A program made the translations under genes and the position numbers. The notes under the pieces were generated by a model that worked only from the letters and a program-made list of their open reading frames with translations, had not been told where the DNA came from and did no database searches. Shown piece by piece: positions 32,027 through 40,906 of a stretch of DNA of 53,577 bases (positions are counted from its first letter, which is position 1; each line of letters starts with the position of its first letter). The stretch is from JBDTOX01 sp039933015 (GTDB taxonomy: Bacteria > Pseudomonadota > Gammaproteobacteria > Burkholderiales > Methylophilaceae), in assembly GCA_039933015.1 (NCBI GenBank), contig JBDTOX010000102.1, positions 1 through 53,577 of the forward strand. Reading direction: 5' to 3'.

Positions 32027-33427
32027 TCACTTGGATTTCTGAAGGATGATTTTAGCCAGTTTTTCATAATCCCCAGCGAAATGATGGCCGCCTTTCATGT
32101 CAATAATATTGAAATCACCTTTATCTAATAACCGGCAAGCGCTATCGGTTTCATCTTCTCCATAAATACAAAGTACATTCATGCCTTTCAACTTCTGTGC
32201 CTCAGGAACGGCCTTGTACAGCCCATTCGAATCAAGAAGCCAGTCCGATACATGAAATTCGAAATTGGCCTCTTCTCCCATGCCCAGTAGTGCGACAGTA
32301 TGCACCTTGGATTTCAGTGCTTTTGGCAAACGGCTAACCATAAACGGTAGCGTATCAGCACCGGTTGAGTAACCAATCAGAATAAATTGCTCTGCTCCCC
32401 AGGCTTTGCTGTAGTAATCCAAAATACGAGTAAGGTCTTTGCCTGCGGTGTCTGGGTCTTTTTTCTTCCAAAAGTACTGTAGAGAATTTAACCCAACAAT
32501 TGCAATGCCGTCTTTGTTTAGAGTTTCGGCAACCTGCTTATCAATATTTGCCCAGCCGCCATCGCCAGAAATTATTACTGCCAACGTATGGTTGCTATTG
32601 CCGGCTGGTAATTCAATCAATGGAAGATCATCTAGTTCGTTAGAAATATGCGCCGTTGCAGCTTGAGGTTGCTGCGCGGCTGTAATTTTCTGAAATGCAT
32701 CTTTAAACTGGGGCATCCAGTTTTTCTGGACAGAAAAGCCATGCCCGACCTTTTTCAGTTCAATCAATTCAGTATTTTTTATTTTGCTTAGAAAGGTCTT
32801 TGTAGCGGGAGTGCTACAGACTTGGTCAGCATCGCCCTGAAGTACATATAGCTTTGATAGAAGTGCATTAACTGGGTCGTAAACAAACCCTAGTTTTGGG
32901 TCAGGGGAGCTGCTTAGTGTGCCATTGCCTTTACATAATGGCTTGACAGTTTTTAAGTCAGGGCAGAAGCCCATACTGATGCCGCCAGCGAAAGTATTAG
33001 GTGGCGATTGTGCCAGCGTAGCGTAAACCAGTGTGGCGCCTGATGAATAGCCGACCAGCACGGGGGGCATATATTGCGAGAAATTGTATTTCTTCTGGAG
33101 ATTTTGGCTGAGTGCCTCAAAATGAGCCGCTGAATAGGAGCATTTCTCATTGCTGGCATTGAGCTGTTTGATATAGTGAGTGATGTCGATGCCTACCACC
33201 ATACTGCCCAGATCTACCAACGATTTCGCCATATCAATCACACCCAGATTCCATCCGCCATCGCCAGAGATGAAAAGTACGACATGTTTCGGTTGCTCAA
33301 CCTCTTTGTAGATATGCAGCGTACCAAAGGGTCCGAAATTATCAGTGCTTTCCTGAATATCTCCTGCAAATGCGGGGCTCACAAGCACCAATATCAGCGC
33401 GATTATAGCCAGCAATGTTTTTATCAT
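32027..33427 (-). CDS. acvB: AcvB/VirJ family lysyl-phosphatidylglycerol hydrolase
   Basis: AcvB/VirJ proteins are periplasmic alpha/beta hydrolases; in Agrobacterium and rhizobia AcvB/AtvA hydrolyses lysyl-phosphatidylglycerol made by LpiA/MprF. The 466-residue protein has a signal peptide (cleavage near AFA, residue 21) and two VirJ-like halves, each starting with the block ISGDGGW (about residues 53 and 288), with nucleophile-type motifs VGYSSGATLVYA and IGYSTGADTLPF. It overlaps mprF by ATGA, so the synthase and hydrolase are coupled. Confidence 0.9.
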   Translation of the reverse strand: MIKTLLAIIALILVLVSPAFAGDIQESTDNFGPFGTLHIYKEVEQPKHVVLFISGDGGWNLGVIDMAKSLVDLGSMVVGIDITHYIKQLNASNEKCSYSAAHFEALSQNLQKKYNFSQYMPPVLVGYSSGATLVYATLAQSPPNTFAGGISMGFCPDLKTVKPLCKGNGTLSSSPDPKLGFVYDPVNALLSKLYVLQGDADQVCSTPATKTFLSKIKNTELIELKKVGHGFSVQKNWMPQFKDAFQKITAAQQPQAATAHISNELDDLPLIELPAGNSNHTLAVIISGDGGWANIDKQVAETLNKDGIAIVGLNSLQYFWKKKDPDTAGKDLTRILDYYSKAWGAEQFILIGYSTGADTLPFMVSRLPKALKSKVHTVALLGMGEEANFEFHVSDWLLDSNGLYKAVPEAQKLKGMNVLCIYGEDETDSACRLLDKGDFNIIDMKGGHHFAGDYEKLAKIILQKSK

Positions 33428-35994
33428 TTGGTAAATACGCCTTTTAAATTGCGTGAAATCAGCGTAGTTACCGATAACAAAGCGGAGGCCATGGAAAACC
33501 CCGTTGGTGCAGCAAGATAGCGTGGCTGCCAGACTGGATCAAATTTGTTTTTGTATTGATATAAACCCTCAAAATTATAAAATTCGTGACCAAAGCGAAA
33601 TACGGTATTTCCAATTTTGTTCCAGAGTGGAGCAAGTGGATGTTTTTCCAGACCAGAAAGCGGCGCCATGCCTAGGTTAAACCAGCAATATTCATGATCT
33701 TTACCCCATAACATGAGTGAAACCATCAGAAACTCCATGACGCCATTAGGCGCGCCCGGTTCGTAGCGCATCATATCAACTGAGAGCTCTTCCTTGTTTT
33801 CAAGTTCCCATAGGTTGGCGAATGCGATGATGCGTCCCTCTTTTTTAATAATCGCAATCGCACAGCGGCGGAGGTAGTCTTCTTTAAAAAACCCCAGTGA
33901 GAAGCGTTTCTCACGTGCCTTCTTGTCCTTTAGCCAGCGGTTAGAAATTATCTGGAGCTCCGGGAGGATGGCATCCACGCCAGCAGCTGGCGTAATGTCA
34001 AACGCCAGGCCTTCACGTTGGAGCTTGTTGAAGGAATGGCGGAGGCTGGATCGTTTATTCCCCTCCAGGCTGAAGGATGCCAGTGGTACACTGGCTTCTT
34101 CGCCCAGCTTGATAAGTCCGAGGCCAAGATCAAGATATAGCGGAATATGACGTGTACTCACCTGATAAAAGGCAACTTTTGCATTATGCCGGTCGGCCAG
34201 CGTGAATAGCTGCCAGACTAGTTCCTCATGTTCCTCCGGGACACCTACAGGATCTCCCATTGCCACCCAATAATCGCTTGTAACATCGAACATCAGGAAG
34301 CTATTGCCTGTCCCGCTCCACAGCAGATATTTATCCCCAGTCAATGCCAGATAAGCAGCTGTTTCAGCAGACTGCTTGACTATGGTCTCAGCTCTATCGA
34401 GTTCGCCAGGCTTAGGTAAAGCGAGGGAAAATGCCGTACGGGTTAGTAACCGATAACCGGTAAGCCCGATAATAACAACCAGGATAGCAACTAAAGAGCG
34501 TAGAAAACGTGAGGCATCTCCATGCAATGCAAACTGCCACCAGAGCTCGTTGGAGTATTCCACATGTTTGTGAGAAAAAAAGCCCATCCAGGTCGAGCCC
34601 AGTATCACCATAACCGCCAGCACTAGCCATTGAGGGGCAAGATCTAGCTGCAGCAGCGCCGATTTGCGATAGAAATGTTTTCTGGACGGGATGAATAATA
34701 GGAGCATCACCCCAAGGATCGACGCTTCTTCATAATCTAAACCTTTGCCTAGCGAAGCCGCCATGCCGATCACTAACATCACGATGGTGGCAAAGTAGGC
34801 GCTATCAATTCGTCGCCGTACCGCCTGAGACAGCAGCAGCAAAGCGACACCGGCAATGCTGCCGAGCAGATGAGAGAGTTCCACCATGGGTAAAGGTATC
34901 AGGTGCTCCAGCCATCCCAGGCGAGTTCCCAGGGCGGGTGTAGCGCCTGAAAATAGTAATACACCGCCTCCCAGCATCAACAAGACTGAGAAAATTTGCG
35001 GAATCGCAGATTCGATGACATTGAACGTGGCAGTCATAAAATCACTACGGATGGTCCGGCGCATCCGTAGTTCATAAGTGACAAGCAGGATGCTAGCGAG
35101 CAGTAGGGGCATAAAATAATAAATCGCGCGATAGATAATCAGCGAAACAATAATGTGTGGGGCTGAGTAGTTGCCGGCAGCCAAAAAGACAAAGCTGCCC
35201 TCGAAAATCCCTATTCCGCCGGGTATTTGGCTGATGAGCCCGGCAAGCTGTGCAAAGATATAGAGCACCAGAAAGTCGCCAAATGGCATGCCGGTGTAAT
35301 GGTTCAGCGGTAGATACAACACCACTGAAGCCAGTAGCAAATCAAGCAGAGCTACCAGTAGTTGGCGAAGTGCGAGCGATAATTTTGGAACAGTGAGACT
35401 GAACCCTTTAATAATTACTGGCTTGCGATAAAAAATGACCAGCCCCCACCATGCGATGAGCGAAACAGCCCCCAACATGATCGCCACTTGCATCGAGCCT
35501 TGTGGCAGTCTTTCGGCAATCAGGGAATGATTTTGGGAGAACACGTATCCTCCAACCAGCAGCGTCAGCGCACCAACAAAATAGGTGATCGTGCAGAATG
35601 CCACCACTTTGGCGATGGAGGCTCCGGCTATTCCCCAACCGGAATAGAGGCGGTAACGCATCGATCCCCCAGTAAGCCAGGCATGGCCAATGTTGTTGCT
35701 GATTGCGTAACTCAGGAATGAAGTAAGCGCCACACGATGGTAAGGGAGTTTCTCACCGGCATATTCCAAGGCCAGATAATCATAAAAACTCAAGGCCAGA
35801 TAGCTAAGTAGTGTGACTCCGGCGCATATTGCCATGAGTGGTACGGGAAAATTTTGCAATGCTTGCCGAATATCTTGCCAGTGATATATCTCGATTTCGT
35901 GATGAACAACAAAGATGACCATCACGAACAAGACGATGCTGATAGCTGGGGTCAATTTGTGCAATTTGTCTTTTAGTTTCACTATTAATCTCAA
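33424..35994 (-). CDS. mprF: Bifunctional lysylphosphatidylglycerol synthase/flippase MprF
   Basis: MprF attaches lysine from Lys-tRNA to phosphatidylglycerol and flips the product, lowering negative surface charge. The 856-residue protein has an N-terminal flippase (residues 15-330, about eight helices, with SYAISNNIGHAWLTGGSMRYRLYS), further helices to about 525, and a C-terminal GNAT-like synthase domain with LWSGTGNSFLMFD and SVDMMRYEPGAPNGVMEFLMVSLMLW. The start is TTG at 35994 or GTG 35982, both with weak sites. It is paired with acvB. Confidence 0.92.
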   Translation of the reverse strand: MRLIVKLKDKLHKLTPAISIVLFVMVIFVVHHEIEIYHWQDIRQALQNFPVPLMAICAGVTLLSYLALSFYDYLALEYAGEKLPYHRVALTSFLSYAISNNIGHAWLTGGSMRYRLYSGWGIAGASIAKVVAFCTITYFVGALTLLVGGYVFSQNHSLIAERLPQGSMQVAIMLGAVSLIAWWGLVIFYRKPVIIKGFSLTVPKLSLALRQLLVALLDLLLASVVLYLPLNHYTGMPFGDFLVLYIFAQLAGLISQIPGGIGIFEGSFVFLAAGNYSAPHIIVSLIIYRAIYYFMPLLLASILLVTYELRMRRTIRSDFMTATFNVIESAIPQIFSVLLMLGGGVLLFSGATPALGTRLGWLEHLIPLPMVELSHLLGSIAGVALLLLSQAVRRRIDSAYFATIVMLVIGMAASLGKGLDYEEASILGVMLLLFIPSRKHFYRKSALLQLDLAPQWLVLAVMVILGSTWMGFFSHKHVEYSNELWWQFALHGDASRFLRSLVAILVVIIGLTGYRLLTRTAFSLALPKPGELDRAETIVKQSAETAAYLALTGDKYLLWSGTGNSFLMFDVTSDYWVAMGDPVGVPEEHEELVWQLFTLADRHNAKVAFYQVSTRHIPLYLDLGLGLIKLGEEASVPLASFSLEGNKRSSLRHSFNKLQREGLAFDITPAAGVDAILPELQIISNRWLKDKKAREKRFSLGFFKEDYLRRCAIAIIKKEGRIIAFANLWELENKEELSVDMMRYEPGAPNGVMEFLMVSLMLWGKDHEYCWFNLGMAPLSGLEKHPLAPLWNKIGNTVFRFGHEFYNFEGLYQYKNKFDPVWQPRYLAAPTGFSMASALLSVTTLISRNLKGVFTK

Positions 35995-36455
35995 ATTATT
36001 GACTAGAGTATGACGATCGCCGCCAAGACTAACGTATGCACAGGCACTGGAAGTTAAAAATCAATCGGTTATATCAAATCATAATCTGTTGCCGCTGTAT
36101 TCGACTAACAAGAGGATCACAAAAAAATCAAAGCGTTAACATAACTTCCAGCCATTTGCTCTTTCTTACTGTCAACCGCATAAAACTTATACTCTATTGG
36201 GTTGAGTAAATTACTAGCGGATTTTGGAGCGATTTACGGCCATCTTAACGACACTGGTAGATAGGATTTAGATAATCGAAAATGAGAACAAAAAATACGC
36301 AAAAAGGTCTAATTTAATAGTAGGGCGTGGTTTGTAAACAAATTTATTAGAAGCATTGTACCAAGGGGAGCGTATTCGGCTAGCTAGGACTGCGCTCGGG
36401 CTTATTTAACGCTCGATTGAAATTTAAAGAGCGATGACATGAAAGGTCGACGATC
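35995..36455. promoter_or_regulatory. Divergent control region of mprF and fae
   Basis: These 461 AT-rich bp lack coding potential. TTTGTAAACAAA (36331-36342) is a 5+5 inverted repeat. TTGTAAACAAATT at 36332-36344 differs by one base from TTGTAAATAAATT upstream of xoxF (40709-40721). Closer to fae, CGCTC and GAGCG elements could form a small leader hairpin. Promoter boxes were not assigned with confidence. Confidence 0.5.
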
Positions 36456-36992
36456 ATGAAACCCTCAAAAATCAACAAAGTTTTAGTTGGCGAAGCATTA
36501 GTCGGGGACGGCAATGAAGTAGCTCATGTGGATCTCATTATGGGGCCGCGCGGGAGTAGTGCCGAAACTGCCTTTTGCCTCACCCTGACCAATCAAAAGC
36601 GCGGAGACAATGCTCTGCTTGCTGTACTCGCCCCTAACTTGATGGCTAAGCCGGCTACAGTCCTATTCAATAAGGTCGATATCAAAACTGCGAAGCAGGC
36701 TGTCCAAATGTTTGGTTCAGCCCAGTGCGGTGTGGCAGAAGCCGTGGCGGATAGCGTAAAAGAGGGCATTATTCCCATTGAGGAAGCTAACGATGTCTTT
36801 ATTTGCGTAGGTGTTTTTATTCACTGGGATGCGGAAGACAATAACAAAATACAGGACTGGAATTACGAGGCTACCAAGCTCGCAATTAAGCGTGCTGTTG
36901 AGGGATCACCATCTCCTGCAGAGGTTCTTGAGCAAGAACACGCTGTGCATCATCCCCTTGCCGCGCATGACTATAAAAAAGGCGGCTATTAG
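36456..36992 (+). CDS. fae: Formaldehyde-activating enzyme Fae
   Basis: Fae speeds condensation of formaldehyde with tetrahydromethanopterin to methylene-H4MPT, the entry to the methylotrophic oxidation pathway. The 178-residue protein shows VGEALVGDGNEVAHVDLIMGPRG (His24 equals the catalytic His), ETAFCLTLTNQKRGDNALLAVLAPN, KPATVLFNKVDIK, and GVFIHWDAEDNNKIQDWNYEATK. The alignment suggests true Fae or a close paralogue; the last 15 residues are an extension. No other H4MPT-pathway gene is near. AAGG lies 9 bases before the ATG. Confidence 0.93.
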   Translation: MKPSKINKVLVGEALVGDGNEVAHVDLIMGPRGSSAETAFCLTLTNQKRGDNALLAVLAPNLMAKPATVLFNKVDIKTAKQAVQMFGSAQCGVAEAVADSVKEGIIPIEEANDVFICVGVFIHWDAEDNNKIQDWNYEATKLAIKRAVEGSPSPAEVLEQEHAVHHPLAAHDYKKGGY

Positions 36993-37005
36993 CCCGTCAT
37001 TAAAA

Positions 37006-37035
37006 CCAAGGGTTAGCTAATGAGCCAACCCTTGG
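37006..37035 (+). terminator. Hairpin downstream of fae
   Basis: CCAAGGGTT (37006-37014) pairs perfectly with AACCCTTGG (37027-37035), with inner GCT/AGC pairing possible. No T-run follows, so it may be a stability hairpin or a weak terminator. Confidence 0.55.
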
Positions 37036-37116
37036 CATGTTGCAAGCGGTGCACATGGACTTTTGATTAGCCCGAACGTTTCAATTTTTCCTGGTTTCTT
37101 TCAGAAGTGGTGCTTA

Positions 37117-38127
37117 CTATAGCTTTACTGCTTGGCCTTGCGCTGCAGACTGCAATACCGCACATATTGTTCGGCAGTTTTCTTTTGCGTCTGTAAGCGA
37201 AAGCAGGGGTGCTTTCCCCGTTAGAACGCATTCGCTGAAATGCTCGATTTCCAGCTTGAAATGATTGCTTGGTAGTAGCTTTTCTTCCCAGTACCGTCCA
37301 TCTTCGGTTGACCACGAAATTACTGGAACATCGCCAGGAAGCTGCCACACTACGTGGCATTTCAAACCACCTTTGGTGCCGGTTACTTCATATTCCGATC
37401 TGCGGGAACATTCAAAGCTAATATCAAAATGTCCATGTTTACCATCACCGAAATCAAGCAAACCACTGGTTGCGATGTCGGCGCCACTATCGGCATATTT
37501 AGCCATTGCTAGTGCCGAGATAGGCTCGCTGCCAAAGCACATGCGTAATGTGTTGATTGCGTAAGGGCCAATGTCCCACATGGCTCCGCCGCCGAGATCT
37601 ACATCTTGTGCCAGGCGATACATTCTTGCTGGGCGCATAATAAAGGAGTAACTGGCGCGAACGAATTTAACTTCGCCGATGATCCCTGACTTGATTATGT
37701 CCATAGTGCGCGCTTGCTGAGGATGGAAGCGATACATGAACCCTTCCATCGCTATGACATTATGTTTGTGCGCTGCGGCTTCGATGGCTTCGATATCGGC
37801 TACTGTCAGCGCCATCGGCTTTTCACAAAGTAAATGTTTGCCGCTCTGAATGACGCGCAGTGCCCACTCTGCATGTTCGTGATTGGAAAGCGGCAGGTAT
37901 ATGGCTTGCACTCTATCATCGCTAATCAGCGCTTCCAAGTTGTCATAAACAGTCACACCCTGCTGTTTTGGAGCGTATTTTTGCAATGTTTCTGCAGCCG
38001 CACCGGGACGGCGGCTGGCAATGGCAACCAGTTCCGAATTTGAGGCTTCGACGATGGCGGGTAGCAGCCGTTCGTTTACACGTGCCGCACCGAGGATTCC
38101 CCAGCGTAGTTTTGATTGGTTATTCAT
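37117..38127 (-). CDS. Gfo/Idh/MocA family oxidoreductase
   Basis: This 336-residue NAD(P)-dependent oxidoreductase has an N-terminal Rossmann domain (WGILGAARVNERLLPAI, then ASRRPGAAAE), the conserved EKPMALTVADIEAIEA (Lys of the EKP motif, near residue 99) and a C-terminal substrate domain with GGGAMWDIGPYAINTLRM. Similar enzymes act on sugars and inositols; the substrate is not predictable. It is convergent with fae and has no obvious partners. Confidence 0.9.
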   Translation of the reverse strand: MNNQSKLRWGILGAARVNERLLPAIVEASNSELVAIASRRPGAAAETLQKYAPKQQGVTVYDNLEALISDDRVQAIYLPLSNHEHAEWALRVIQSGKHLLCEKPMALTVADIEAIEAAAHKHNVIAMEGFMYRFHPQQARTMDIIKSGIIGEVKFVRASYSFIMRPARMYRLAQDVDLGGGAMWDIGPYAINTLRMCFGSEPISALAMAKYADSGADIATSGLLDFGDGKHGHFDISFECSRRSEYEVTGTKGGLKCHVVWQLPGDVPVISWSTEDGRYWEEKLLPSNHFKLEIEHFSECVLTGKAPLLSLTDAKENCRTICAVLQSAAQGQAVKL

Positions 38128-38306
38128 TCAGTATCACCTTTTAATAAATGCCAGTACATCATAGCTATGTTTTTAATCTTGCAGTAGGGCATTCGGATAC
38201 GATGTTATGCAGTAAGCGCAAATGCAGGCACGAACATTCAGAGCTTATTGGCTAAGGTTAAACGTTCTCTACTCAACCTAATGTATAGATCAGGTTTTGA
38301 GGCTTG

Positions 38307-39629
38307 TTAAACAACAGTGTCCTGATGACTGTTTTGCAGTCTGAGCGCCATTTGTTTTAAAAAGCTCATTGCTACTTTGGGTTCGCCTAATAGTAGCGTT
38401 TCAATATTATCGGCACTAATGACTACAATCTCTGCTTCAGCAGACTCCACTAAGGCATCTGCAATTATGGGTGTTTCCGTTAATATAGCCATTTCCCCAA
38501 AATAATCGCCACTTTCGAGTTCTCGTATCACGCGATTGCCTTGCAGCAGTCTGATTTTTCCGCTGACCATATAATAAAGATTATGGCCTTCATCGCCCTG
38601 GCGGAAAATATAATCCCCTTGCTCAAAGGTCTGTCCATAACGGCGCATTAATTCGCGTAAATAATTGTTGTTGTCATGTGGCATGTCGCCGAAAAGGCCT
38701 CGTAATAAGAGCACATCTTTTTTGCGTAAGGTGGAGATTAATTCAGTGCCCAGCAGAAAAACGGCGAAGGTGTAATAGAGCCAGCCAATCGAGATAAACA
38801 TATTCTTCATACCACCGAAGATGGAGCCGTAAGATTGATTGAACGATAGGAATAGCTCAAACGCTGGGCGCATGGCGACCCACAACGCAGCGGTGACCAG
38901 CGACCCAATCAGAATGTGGCGAAAGGCAACGCGTACCGGGAAAAAGACCCGGTAAAAAGCAGCAATCAGCAGGGTGCTGAGCAATAGTGAGCTGGCTGAA
39001 TTGATAAGGCTGGAATGCGATTCAGCTGGATGCAGGAAGCTGAGAATCTTTTCCAGCATGAGCCCGGCAAATGTGAAAAGGAAAAGCATTAATAGGATGC
39101 CAAGTACAGCAAAAACGTCTTTAACTTTTCGCCGGATATACGATGGTGCTTCCACCATGCTGACTATCGTATAAAAAGCCGAGCGCAATGCGCCAGCTAG
39201 TGGAGTGACCACCCAGAGCAATGCAAACATGCCAAACGCGCCCCACACGGCCTGATGTTTGGAGACGTTATAGACCTCTATCATGATGCGATGACTGAAT
39301 TTCGGGACCAGATTGCCGGTAAGAATAGCCAGTTTCACGATGGCATAGTTTGAGGAAACCACCAGATGGCTGAGCATGAAAAAAATCAGCAAAGCCATGG
39401 GAATAAGTGCAAACATCGCATAGAAGGAAAGCGATGCCGAAATATTGAAACCATTGTGTTGCCGGAAAGCGTTTAAAGTCTCGCGCAAGACGAATAGCGG
39501 AGTGCTGTAGCGATGCTTTGCATAAGCTGCACGTGGCAGCGCAATTGCAGGATGATTGCCGAGATTTTTAACGTGATGAAATTTAATTGCCAAGGTTAGG
39601 CCGTATCTATAGATGGCGGATTGTTGCAT
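38307..39629 (-). CDS. YihY-type membrane protein fused to a cyclic-nucleotide-binding domain
   Basis: This 440-residue fusion has residues 45-300 as the YihY/RNase BN-like membrane domain with six helices (RQHNGFNISASLSFYAMFALIPMALL, then FGMFALLWVVTPLAGALRSAFYTIV). Residues 325-435 form a Crp/PKA-type cyclic-nucleotide beta-roll (FRQGDEGHNLYYMVSGKIRLL, ESGDYFGEMAIL). The phosphate-binding cassette reads TETPIIADALVESAE and lacks the Arg of the usual PRSA pattern, so nucleotide binding is doubtful. Function unknown; YihY is not a proven RNase. Confidence 0.88.
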   Translation of the reverse strand: MQQSAIYRYGLTLAIKFHHVKNLGNHPAIALPRAAYAKHRYSTPLFVLRETLNAFRQHNGFNISASLSFYAMFALIPMALLIFFMLSHLVVSSNYAIVKLAILTGNLVPKFSHRIMIEVYNVSKHQAVWGAFGMFALLWVVTPLAGALRSAFYTIVSMVEAPSYIRRKVKDVFAVLGILLMLFLFTFAGLMLEKILSFLHPAESHSSLINSASSLLLSTLLIAAFYRVFFPVRVAFRHILIGSLVTAALWVAMRPAFELFLSFNQSYGSIFGGMKNMFISIGWLYYTFAVFLLGTELISTLRKKDVLLLRGLFGDMPHDNNNYLRELMRRYGQTFEQGDYIFRQGDEGHNLYYMVSGKIRLLQGNRVIRELESGDYFGEMAILTETPIIADALVESAEAEIVVISADNIETLLLGEPKVAMSFLKQMALRLQNSHQDTVV

Positions 39630-39661
39630 GCGTGCGCTGAACGAATAATTTAAGCTATTTT

Positions 39662-40615
39662 TTAACCATTGGTTTTAAATTGTTCAGTTGCCGTTATCAG
39701 CGCGGAGGTTGTGCCTGGCTCCATGGCTGAATGCCCTGCATCAGGAATCATATGTAATTCCGCATGAGGCATTGCTTGCGCTAATTCCCATGCAGTATGG
39801 GGTGGACAGACCATATCATATCGTCCCTGGACAATGACGGTGGGTATATGCGCTAGCGCTGAAACTTCCTCCAGCATCGGGCGAGAGCCTACAAAGCAAT
39901 CATTCATAATGTAGTGTAGCTGCACTTTTGCCCTGGCCAATTGAACCTCGTCCGCAGGTGGGGCAGCGGCAGATGTGCCGGGTTGCAGAGTCATAATTGT
40001 GCTTTCATAAGCATTCCAGTTGCATGCTGCCGGAATACTGATTTGGCTGTCTGCGTGAAAAACTCTCCGATAGTACGCGGCTAAAATATCGGCGCGTTCA
40101 TCTGACGGCAAATATGTAACCAGTTTTTGCCAGGCTTCCGGGAAGAAATTTTTCGCCTCCTTTAAAAACCACCTCAGTTCATGTGGTCGGCTCAAAAATA
40201 TGCCACGTAAAATCAAGCCCGTGACACGGGTAGGGTGGGCAAGCGCATAGGCAAGTGCCAGAGTGCTGCCCCACGATCCACCAAATACCTGCCAGCTATC
40301 AATATTAAGTGAACTGCGCAACGCGTCAATATCGGACACAAGATCTGAAGTGGTGTTCTCATCTACACAGCCTTGTGGCTTACTTCGTCCACAACCCCGC
40401 TGGTCTAGCAGGATAATACGATAATGTGCCGGGTCGAAAAAACGCCGCTGGTTAGGATTGCAGCCGCTACCCGGGCCACCATGAAGAAAAACTACCGGCT
40501 GTCCAGCGGGGTTGCCACATAGTTCATAATAAATATGATGAGTTTCCGATACCTCAAGCCAGCTGCTTTGGTAAGGTTCGATTTCTGGATACAAGTTGTA
40601 AGTGGTGTTAATCAT
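39662..40615 (-). CDS. pip: Proline iminopeptidase
   Basis: This enzyme removes N-terminal proline from peptides. The 317-residue alpha/beta-hydrolase has the oxyanion motif HGGPGSGCNPNQRRFFDP, DQRGCGRSKPQG, the nucleophile elbow FGGSWGSTLALAYA, the Asp in VQGRYDMVCPP, and the catalytic His in IPDAGHSAMEPG. These are the S33-family features and the length is normal. It lies divergently upstream of xoxF with 290 bp between. Confidence 0.93.
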   Translation of the reverse strand: MINTTYNLYPEIEPYQSSWLEVSETHHIYYELCGNPAGQPVVFLHGGPGSGCNPNQRRFFDPAHYRIILLDQRGCGRSKPQGCVDENTTSDLVSDIDALRSSLNIDSWQVFGGSWGSTLALAYALAHPTRVTGLILRGIFLSRPHELRWFLKEAKNFFPEAWQKLVTYLPSDERADILAAYYRRVFHADSQISIPAACNWNAYESTIMTLQPGTSAAAPPADEVQLARAKVQLHYIMNDCFVGSRPMLEEVSALAHIPTVIVQGRYDMVCPPHTAWELAQAMPHAELHMIPDAGHSAMEPGTTSALITATEQFKTNG

Positions 40616-40702
40616 GGTCTATAAACAGGCTTTTACTTTGATTGATATAAATATTTTGCAACATAATACCATCCACCATTCCATGGCCAGGGCTTGGTTA
40701 AA

Positions 40703-40906
40703 AAGTGATTGTAAATAAATTGTAAATATAGTATTGCAAATCATTTTGGACTGCTCTACCATGGTCTGCGAGCACAAAAGTGCTGCAAAAGCGGAAGCAA
40801 AATGGTCGCAAAACCCTAAGAAATCACAAAATGGGAAAGCAGCAAAGAGGTGGTTAAGGCTTCTGTTTTAGTTAAACCCTTAGTACTAATAACTAGGAGA
40901 TTTAAA
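40703..40906 (+). promoter_or_regulatory. xoxF: Control region of xoxF with iterated boxes
   Basis: Three ATTGYAAAT boxes occur at 40708-40716, 40719-40727 and 40733-40741, at steps of 11 and 14 bp. AGCAC and GTGCT (40771-40784) form a small dyad. Three GCAAAA elements follow at 40785, 40797 and 40808. Such helically phased repeats suggest binding of a regulator. The ribosome site AGGAG is at 40895-40899. Core promoter boxes were not assigned with certainty. Confidence 0.55.

Noticed and set aside
38307..39629. Annotation as ribonuclease BN
   Set aside because: YihY proteins were misnamed RNase BN; the true enzyme is a metallo-hydrolase (Rbn/ElaC). This protein has six membrane helices and no nuclease motif.
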